A stretch of DNA of 32,706 nucleotides from Azophilus sp964638775 (GTDB lineage: Bacteria; Pseudomonadota; Gammaproteobacteria; Pseudomonadales; Azotimanducaceae), in contig CAZWZH010000092.1 of assembly GCA_964638775.1 (NCBI GenBank), forward strand, positions 1 to 32,706, given 5' to 3'. This document shows, in pieces, positions 24,429 through 32,706 of this stretch. Below the pieces are notes generated by a model, which was given only the letters and a program-made list of their open reading frames with translations, made no database searches and was not told the DNA's origin. Numbering within the stretch: position 1 is the first letter of the stretch; every line of letters starts with the position of its first letter. The translations under genes were made by a program, and so were the position numbers.

Positions 24429-24936
24429 CTCTCCCTATCCGACGAAAAGCGGGTTGCGGCTCAATGACCGAAGCCTGATAGTAATCGGAATAGGGTGCAA
24501 GTGTTGAAAGGGCCGTGTCGAGGCTGCGCTCGTCGGGCACCAGGAAGCTGGTGAACCCGCAGCGGCGCAGGTAGTGCAGCATGTCTTCGTGAACGTCGCC
24601 CGTGGCCATGATATCGCCCGCATAGCCATGGCGGGTGCGCAACAGCACGGCCAGGGACAGCCCGCGCCCGTCGTTGAACGCGGGGAACTCGATGGCGATC
24701 CGGTTTGTCGCCAGGAAGCGCTCGTCCACCTCGTCATCGACGGTCAAGCGCACGCCCTTGCCGCACTCCGGCGTCCAGTTCCCGGCATCCACGAGCTCCG
24801 GCGCGGCGGCCGTAACGCCTTGTCGAACCATCGAATCGCCGTTTTCCGCCGGCCACGGCGGACGGTGACGACGCGCCGCGAGCGGCCCGGTGGCGGGACT
24901 CTCGAATTCTCCGTTCAGACTAAGCAGCTTTGGCAT
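24421..24936 (-). CDS. DUF934 protein, sulfite-reductase-associated
   Basis: The product is 171 residues. The C-terminal 100 match DUF934: IAIEFPAFNDGRGLSLAVLLRTRHGYAG, ATGDVHEDMLHYLRRCGFTSFLV. This family is regularly encoded directly downstream of proteobacterial cysI and is thought to help assimilatory sulfite reduction, perhaps as an accessory or electron-transfer factor; its biochemistry is not established. The N-terminal 50 residues are poorly conserved. It overlaps cysI by 17 bases and the antiporter gene by eight, so the three are probably one operon. Confidence 0.88.
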   Translation of the reverse strand: MPKLLSLNGEFESPATGPLAARRHRPPWPAENGDSMVRQGVTAAAPELVDAGNWTPECGKGVRLTVDDEVDERFLATNRIAIEFPAFNDGRGLSLAVLLRTRHGYAGDIMATGDVHEDMLHYLRRCGFTSFLVPDERSLDTALSTLAPYSDYYQASVIEPQPAFRRIGRGA

Positions 24937-26596
24937 AGATGCGCTCCTTGAAGGGTTCCAGCCCGAGCCGGCGGACGCAGTGGAGAAAACTCTCGTCCTC
25001 GATGCGATGGGCGAGGTAGGTGTCCAGGATGTCCTGGATGACGGCGATGACTTCGTCCCGGGATACCGAGGGCCCTACTATTTTGCCCAGCGATGCGTCG
25101 TCGCCGGAGTCGCCGCCGAGAGAGATCTGGTAGTACTCGCGGCCTTTCTTGTCTACCCCGAGAATGCCGATATGACCCACGTGGTGGTGGCCGCATGCGT
25201 TCATGCAGCCGGATATGTTGATGTCGATCTCGCCGAGATCGTGGAGGTAGTCCTGGTCTTCGAGGTGTTGCTGAATGGCCTCCGCGACCGGAATCGACTT
25301 GGCATTGGCCAGTGAGCAGTAATCGCCCCCGGGGCAGCAGATGATGTCGGTGGCCAGGTTCCGGTTGGCCGTGCCGAGACCCAGAACGCGGGCGGAACGC
25401 CAGAGATCGTACAGCGCGTCGGCGGCGACGTCGGGCAGTACGAAGTTCTGCTGGTGGCTGATGCGGACTTCGCCGAATCCGTACGCCTCCGCCCAGCCCG
25501 CCACGGCTTCCATCTGCCGGTCGTCAACGTCGCCCGGGGGTACGCCGGTGGGTTTGCAGGACAGGGTCACGATGGCGTATCCCGGTTGCTTGTGCGCCGA
25601 AACGTTCAGGCGTACCCAACGGTCGAATGACGGGTCGCGCAGCCGGTCGGCGGCCAGCGTATCCGCCGCGCCTTCCCGCAGCGGATAGTCAGGCGGCCGG
25701 AAATGGGCCCGCATGCGCGCGATCTCGGCCGGCGTCAGCGTGCTTGCCGAATTCTCTAGATGGGACCATTCCTCGTCGACCTTGGCCTTGAAACCCTCAG
25801 GGGTCATCGCCCGCACCAGTATCTTGATGCGCGCCTTGTACTTGTTGTCACGGCGCCCGTAACGGTTGTAGACGCGCATGATGGCTTCGAGATAGGTCAG
25901 CAGGTGCCTTGCCGGCAACCCTTCGCGTATGAGCGCGCCGATCACGGGCGTGCGCCCGAGCCCGCCGCCGACCTTGACGTCGAACAGATCTTCCCCATCG
26001 GTGCCGGAGCGGCGTCCCGGTGCCGGATAGGCCCGGATGCCGATGTCGTGCACGTTGATTGCCGCCCGGTCCACGGGAGCGCCCGTAACGGCGATCTTGA
26101 ATTTCCGCGGCAGCCAGTCGAACTCGGGATGCGATGTGGACCACTGGCGAATCAGCTCGCAGTAGGGGCGGGCATCGATCTCTTCGTCGGCCGCCACGCC
26201 CGCGAACTCGTCGGTGGTGACGTTGCGGATGCAGTTGCCGCTCGTCTGGATGGCGTGCATCTGCACCTTGGCCAGGTCCGCGAGGATGTCCGGCACTTCC
26301 TCGAGTTCAGGCCAGTTGAACTGGATATTCTGGCGGGTGCTGAGGTGGCCGTAGCCCCGGTCGTAGTGGCGGGCGATGTGCGCAAGCATGCGCAGTTGCC
26401 GGCTGGACAGCGTTCCGTAAGGGATGGCAACCCGCAGCATTGGGGCGAGGCGCTGGATATAGAGCCCGTTGCGCAGGCGCAGTTGCAGGAATTGCTCTTC
26501 GCTCAGTTCACCGGCCAGATAGCGCCGCGTCTGGTCCCGGTAGTGGGCCACACGCTCGTCGATGAACTTCTGATCGAAGCTGTCGTAGCGGTACAT
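24920..26596 (-). CDS. cysI: Siroheme-dependent nitrite/sulfite reductase, probably assimilatory sulfite reductase
   Basis: This enzyme reduces sulfite to sulfide with six electrons using siroheme coupled to a 4Fe-4S cluster. The product is 558 residues. Two ferredoxin-like half-domains and two catalytic halves are seen; STRQNIQFNWPE and SGNCIRNVTTDEFAG are the first siroheme-binding blocks. The cluster cysteines are in CCPGGDYC (about 418-425) and SGCMNACGHHH (about 463-467). Coupling to DUF934 favours sulfite over nitrite. An AT-rich region upstream (26640-26700) should hold the promoter. No cysJ-like flavoprotein gene lies nearby. Confidence 0.92.
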   Translation of the reverse strand: MYRYDSFDQKFIDERVAHYRDQTRRYLAGELSEEQFLQLRLRNGLYIQRLAPMLRVAIPYGTLSSRQLRMLAHIARHYDRGYGHLSTRQNIQFNWPELEEVPDILADLAKVQMHAIQTSGNCIRNVTTDEFAGVAADEEIDARPYCELIRQWSTSHPEFDWLPRKFKIAVTGAPVDRAAINVHDIGIRAYPAPGRRSGTDGEDLFDVKVGGGLGRTPVIGALIREGLPARHLLTYLEAIMRVYNRYGRRDNKYKARIKILVRAMTPEGFKAKVDEEWSHLENSASTLTPAEIARMRAHFRPPDYPLREGAADTLAADRLRDPSFDRWVRLNVSAHKQPGYAIVTLSCKPTGVPPGDVDDRQMEAVAGWAEAYGFGEVRISHQQNFVLPDVAADALYDLWRSARVLGLGTANRNLATDIICCPGGDYCSLANAKSIPVAEAIQQHLEDQDYLHDLGEIDINISGCMNACGHHHVGHIGILGVDKKGREYYQISLGGDSGDDASLGKIVGPSVSRDEVIAVIQDILDTYLAHRIEDESFLHCVRRLGLEPFKERIYAKAA

Positions 26597-26771
26597 GGGC
26601 AGGCCGTTCGTATGCCAACCGATAACGCTAGCACCGTAGCCTTACGCCGAATAATGATGAATACAACTATCCAAAGAACAAAAAGTTATCAAACAACGTT
26701 TGGTCCGCATCCGTACCGCCCTTGCGCGAGTGCATCCGCGCCCGCAGCAGGAAACTGGTGGAGAGTGCGTG
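26597..26771 (-). promoter_or_regulatory. AT-rich upstream region of cysI
   Basis: The stretch 26640-26700 is markedly AT-rich against its surroundings, with several TTGTT and TATT-like words on the minus strand. It must contain the cysI promoter and perhaps sites for a sulfur regulator such as CysB. I cannot fix a single -35/-10 pair with the right spacing. The metH stop is at the other edge, and no terminator for metH is visible. Confidence 0.4.
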
Positions 26772-30413
<3,642 letters not shown>

Positions 30414-30435
30414 GGCACCAGCCGTGGCTGTAGCG

Positions 30436-30463
30436 AGTCTAGGAGCGGCCCCGGCCAAAGCAA
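30436..30463 (-). promoter_or_regulatory. Candidate metH promoter
   Basis: On the minus strand TTGCTT (30463-30458) and TAGACT (30441-30436) are separated by 16 bases. Both are moderate matches. The predicted transcript start is close to the metH ATG, giving a short leader. Confidence 0.35.
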
Positions 30464-30482
30464 TCTGAATTCTCGAACCGGA

Positions 30483-30501
30483 ACATGAGCAGGATTCATG
30501 T
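30483..30501 (-). promoter_or_regulatory. Dyad resembling a MetR box upstream of metH
   Basis: ACATGA and TCATGT are 6-base arms around seven bases. Inside, TGAGCAGGATTCA (30486-30498) differs by one base from the MetR-type pattern TGAA-N5-TTCA. It is centred about 20-35 bases upstream of the candidate -35, a normal place for a LysR-type activator. Confidence 0.35.
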
Positions 30502-30557
30502 GCGACCCGGCAGGGATCCGCCGCCGTTGCCCGGATTGCCCCCGCGTCGGCCGGTTC

Positions 30558-30586
30558 TTGGTATCCGGACAAGGTCCATGTAGGAT
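30558..30586 (+). promoter_or_regulatory. Candidate sigma-70 promoter of nfuA
   Basis: TTGGTA (30558-30563) and TAGGAT (30581-30586) each match four of six consensus bases at an ideal 17-base spacing. The predicted start of transcription is about 30593, inside the IscR-like dyad. Confidence 0.55.
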
Positions 30587-30609
30587 ACCCGACTGAAACA
30601 GTCGGAAAT
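30585..30609 (+). promoter_or_regulatory. IscR type-1-like operator at the nfuA promoter
   Basis: ATACCCGACT and AGTCGGAAAT flank a five-base centre. The left half is the full type-1 half-site that binds [2Fe-2S] IscR, and the right half retains AGTCGG. It covers the predicted -10 edge and transcription start and ends four bases before the GTG of nfuA. This placement suggests repression when iron-sulfur clusters are sufficient. Confidence 0.65.
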
Positions 30610-30613
30610 TACC

Positions 30614-31195
30614 GTGATCGAGATCTCGGAAAGCGCCCAGGCCTATCTTCGCGACCTGCTTGCAAAGCAGGACGACGACGACGTGGGCATTCGGGTGTTC
30701 GTGGCCCAGCCCGGCACACCGCACGCGGAGACCTGCATCGCCTACTGCCGCCCCGGCGAGTCCCAGGACGATGACGTTCCCTACGACTACGAGGGTTTTC
30801 GCGCCTGGATCGAAGAACGCAGCCGCAAGTACCTGGAAGGTGCCGCGGTCGATTTCCAGGAAGACCGCATGGGCGGCCAGCTCACCATCAAGGCCCCCAA
30901 CGCCCGGGTCCCCAGCGTCGACCCCGACTCACCCCTCGAAGACCGCATCAACTACGTGCTCTACAACGAGATCAACCCGGGCCTCGCCGCCCACGGCGGC
31001 ATGGTTACGCTGGTGGAGGTGGTGGAAGACAACGTGGCCGTCCTGCAGTTCGGCGGCGGCTGCCAGGGCTGCGCCGCGGTGGACATCACCCTGAAACACG
31101 GGGTTGAAACCACGCTCCTCGAGCAGATCCCCGACCTCGGCGGCATCCGCGACGCCACCGACCACACCTACACCGAACACGCCTATTACCGCTAG
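30614..31195 (+). CDS. nfuA: Fe-S biogenesis protein NfuA
   Basis: NfuA carries 4Fe-4S clusters to target enzymes and protects them under stress or iron limitation. At 193 residues it matches E. coli NfuA. The degenerate A-type N-terminal domain begins MIEISESAQAYLRDLL and includes VFVAQPGTPHAETCIAYC. The Nfu domain has LAAHGGMVTLVEV and the CxxC in GGGCQGCAAVD (Cys150, Cys153). The GTG start at 30614 is set by homology; GGAAA six bases upstream may serve as ribosome-binding site. It diverges from metH and converges with the DAHP synthase gene, 11 bases apart. Confidence 0.95.
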   Translation: MIEISESAQAYLRDLLAKQDDDDVGIRVFVAQPGTPHAETCIAYCRPGESQDDDVPYDYEGFRAWIEERSRKYLEGAAVDFQEDRMGGQLTIKAPNARVPSVDPDSPLEDRINYVLYNEINPGLAAHGGMVTLVEVVEDNVAVLQFGGGCQGCAAVDITLKHGVETTLLEQIPDLGGIRDATDHTYTEHAYYR

Positions 31196-31206
31196 CAGTC
31201 AGGGCG

Positions 31207-32274
31207 TCAAGCGGCTCCGCTCAATACCGTCGGGCGCAGGGTATCGGCGATTTCCAGCAGCAGGCTTTCCGTCGTGCTCCAGTCGATGCACCCGTCGGTA
31301 ATCGAAACCCCGTAACGCAGATCCTCCAGCCGGTCGGGAATCCGTTGCCGGCCCTCGTGCAGGTGGCTTTCGAGCATGATACCGACGATGGACCGGTTGC
31401 CGCGCAGGATCTGCTTGACGATCGACCGGGCCACCGCGGGCTGGGTGGCTGGATTCTTGTTGGAGTTGGCGTGGCTGCAGTCGACCATGATAACGGGCTT
31501 CAGCCCCGCCTGTTCCATCTTGCGCTCACAGGCGGCGATGCTTCCCGCATCGTAGTTGGGGCCGCCGGCGCCCCCGCGAAGGACGATGTGCGCGTTCGCG
31601 TTCCCCCGGGTTTCGATCACCGCAACCTGGCCGGACGGGTTTATGCCGAGAAACCGATGCGGTTCCGCCACAGAGTGCATGGCGTTTACGGCCGCGTCCA
31701 GGGAACCGTCGGTGCCGTTCTTGAAACCGACCGCGGAACTCAGGCCGGATGCCATTTCACGGTGCGTCTGCGACTCGGATGTGCGCGCGCCGATGGCGGA
31801 CCAGGCGATCAGGTCCTGCAGGTATTGCGGCGTGATGGCGTTGAGCGCCTCCGTGCTGAGCGGCAGGCCGAGTTCGGCCAGGTCGATGAGCAGTTGGCGG
31901 GCGATCGTCAGCCCGTCAGCCACACGGAAGGTGTCGTTGAGATAGGGGTCGTTGACCAGGCCTTTCCAGCCCACGGTGGAGCGGGGCTTCTCGAAATACG
32001 CCCGCATGACGATCAGCATCGCTTCATCCACCCGGCGCGCCAGGGCAGCGAGGCGTTCGCCGTATTCCAGGGCCGCGGAGGGGTCATGGATGGAGCAGGG
32101 GCCGACGATGGCGAGCAGGCGGCGGTCTTCGCCGCCCAGCACCGCGTTCACCGCTTCCCGCGCCCGCACTACGCTCGCCGCCGCGGCGCTCGTGACCGGA
32201 AGCCGCTCCTTCAGCTTTTCGGGCGTGATGAGTATTTCGTGTCCGGCCACGTTCAGGTTTTCCAGTTCCGTCAT
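31207..32274 (-). CDS. 3-deoxy-7-phosphoheptulonate (DAHP) synthase, class I
   Basis: DAHP synthase joins phosphoenolpyruvate and erythrose 4-phosphate, the first step of aromatic amino acid synthesis. The 355-residue product has VGPCSIHDP, MRAYFEKPRSTVGWKG, GARTSESQTHREM, GFKNGTDG, HIVLRGG and MVDCSHANSNK, all class I (AroFGH) signatures. Start: ATG at 32274 behind AGGGAGA; a TTG at 32310 is in frame but lies next to the terminator. The isoform type (Phe-, Tyr- or Trp-sensitive) cannot be settled by eye, so no symbol is given. A probable attenuator precedes the gene. Confidence 0.95.
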   Translation of the reverse strand: MTELENLNVAGHEILITPEKLKERLPVTSAAAASVVRAREAVNAVLGGEDRRLLAIVGPCSIHDPSAALEYGERLAALARRVDEAMLIVMRAYFEKPRSTVGWKGLVNDPYLNDTFRVADGLTIARQLLIDLAELGLPLSTEALNAITPQYLQDLIAWSAIGARTSESQTHREMASGLSSAVGFKNGTDGSLDAAVNAMHSVAEPHRFLGINPSGQVAVIETRGNANAHIVLRGGAGGPNYDAGSIAACERKMEQAGLKPVIMVDCSHANSNKNPATQPAVARSIVKQILRGNRSIVGIMLESHLHEGRQRIPDRLEDLRYGVSITDGCIDWSTTESLLLEIADTLRPTVLSGAA

Positions 32275-32310
32275 GTCGATGTCTCCCTGCGGCTCGTTGC
32301 CCCCGGCCAA

Positions 32311-32342
32311 TAAAAAACCCCGCTTGTCGCCTTGCGGGGTTT
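32311..32342 (-). terminator. Intrinsic terminator in the DAHP synthase leader (attenuator)
   Basis: On the minus strand AAACCCCGC (32342-32334) pairs with GCGGGGTTT (32323-32315) around ten bases, and six T residues end the structure (complement of 32312-32317). It lies 37 bases upstream of the DAHP synthase ATG, so it must be bypassed for expression. Confidence 0.88.
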
Positions 32343-32347
32343 CCTCC

Positions 32348-32376
32348 GAAAGGCGGGGAGAGTCCGTCCGCCTTTC
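32348..32376 (-). promoter_or_regulatory. Leader hairpin upstream of the attenuator terminator
   Basis: GAAAGGCGG (32376-32368) and CCGCCTTTC (32356-32348) are perfect 9-base arms. The loop and 3' arm contain CTCTCCCCGC, which has two alternative partners: GAGAGT within the leader-peptide coding region and the GCGGGG arm of the terminator. This is the layout expected of an attenuator switch. Confidence 0.65.
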
Positions 32377-32394
32377 CGTCGTCCTGCCGGGACT

Positions 32395-32469
32395 TCAGGT
32401 GCAGCGCCAACTCTCGGCGGCACGGCCGAAGTAACCAAACCAGAAGAGTGTTGCGCCGTGGTTTCGCAT
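32395..32469 (-). CDS. Putative aromatic leader peptide controlling DAHP synthase
   Basis: A 24-codon ORF runs from ATG 32469 to TGA (32397-32395); an ATG four codons upstream would give 28. The centre reads LFWFGYFGRA and is followed by a further Trp near the end (ESWRCT). That gives three Phe, two Trp and one Tyr codons, about a quarter of the peptide, in otherwise Ala/Arg/Gly-rich coding sequence. It precedes a hairpin and an intrinsic terminator, then DAHP synthase. This is the classic form of a transcription-attenuation leader sensing charged aromatic tRNAs. A clear Shine-Dalgarno is missing, which lowers confidence in the exact start. Confidence 0.7.
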   Translation of the reverse strand: MRNHGATLFWFGYFGRAAESWRCT

Positions 32470-32481
32470 AAGGCCGCGCAT

Positions 32482-32706
32482 GGTACTGATGTGCGGTGTG
32501 ACATGCAATGTGGAGATCGGGAAACCTCCGATTGGAGGTATCAGACTTTCCGGCACCTCATACCCACTCGCATGGAACAAATCTTCAACTCATTGTTTTG
32601 AATGGATATTTTTTTTCACCGGATTTTTAACAGTTCCTTCGATTCGGCTCCGAGAGCAGGTATGCGGTACGGGTATCCGGCACGCCAAGCGGACGCGTTG
32701 TCTTGG
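32482..32706. other. Gene-free end of the window upstream of the attenuator
   Basis: No credible CDS is found. The stretch 32580-32640 is AT-rich with an eight-T run and probably includes the minus-strand promoter for the leader transcript, but I could not fix hexamers. ACCTCC/GGAGGT (32523-32538) is a small perfect hairpin. A 22-base segment at 32638-32659 matches 19 of 22 bases of 9340-9361. Confidence 0.5.

Noticed and set aside
30414..30572. 53-residue N-terminal extension of MetH
   Set aside because: MetH homology begins at MTRLEQTLRERILVLDG; the extension is low-complexity and overlaps predicted regulatory sites.
30414..30613. Cobalamin or SAM riboswitch upstream of metH
   Set aside because: The spacer is only 200 bases, is shared with nfuA, and shows no conserved riboswitch core that I can recognise.
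32332..32601. 89-codon plus-strand ORF near the window end
   Set aside because: It is antisense to the leader peptide and terminator and shows no recognisable protein features.

Overview
This GC-rich, gene-dense window is a chromosomal housekeeping segment of a gammaproteobacterium. The evidence is LpxH (so an LPS-bearing Gram-negative), the truA-trpF...folC-SPOR-cvpA-purF cluster, a tRNA array followed by tig-clpP-clpX-lon-hupB-ppiD, a yafS-like gene with rnhA and dnaQ, SohB, NfuA, and cysI followed by a DUF934 gene. The order resembles that of pseudomonads and relatives, but I cannot assign a genus. I see no phage, insertion sequence with a transposase, CRISPR array or secondary-metabolite cluster.

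Layout. (1) 1-8993, plus strand: the 3' end of a serine hydrolase gene, then truA, trpF-trpB-trpA, folC, a SPOR-domain gene, cvpA, purF and a DUF1289 gene, nearly all overlapping or abutting. accD, which commonly lies between the trp genes and folC, is absent here. (2) 8994-9378: a gene-free, repeat-rich stretch that holds a tiny element with terminal inverted repeats flanked by an 8-bp direct repeat. (3) 9379-11073, minus strand: lpxH and folD. (4) 11074-11862: a stable-RNA promoter and tRNA-Pro(UGG), tRNA-Arg(UCU), tRNA-His(GUG). (5) 11863-20173, plus strand: the protein quality-control series trigger factor, ClpP, ClpX, Lon, HU and PpiD. (6) 20188-23224, plus strand: a methyltransferase-like gene, rnhA, dnaQ and sohB. 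(7) 23256-26596, minus strand: cysI, DUF934 and a Kef-type antiporter in one overlapping unit. (8) metH (minus) diverges from nfuA (plus). (9) A DAHP synthase gene (minus) is preceded by a probable attenuator.

How the genes work together. The window holds two steps of aromatic amino acid metabolism at opposite ends: trpFBA (end of the tryptophan pathway) and DAHP synthase (entry to the shikimate pathway). The sulfite reductase unit and MetH belong to sulfur and methionine metabolism. FolD, FolC and MetH all use folate, and PurF starts purine synthesis. ClpXP, Lon, trigger factor, PpiD and SohB cover protein folding and turnover in cytoplasm and envelope.

The most interesting signals are regulatory and intergenic. 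The DAHP synthase leader encodes a short peptide containing FWFGYF and a later Trp, followed by an intrinsic terminator just before the gene. An IscR type-1-like operator overlaps a predicted nfuA promoter. The 9.0-9.4 kb region is a mosaic of inverted and direct repeats, one copy of which appears to have become the C-terminal tail of LpxH. All functional calls were made by eye from translated sequence, with no database search or folding calculation.
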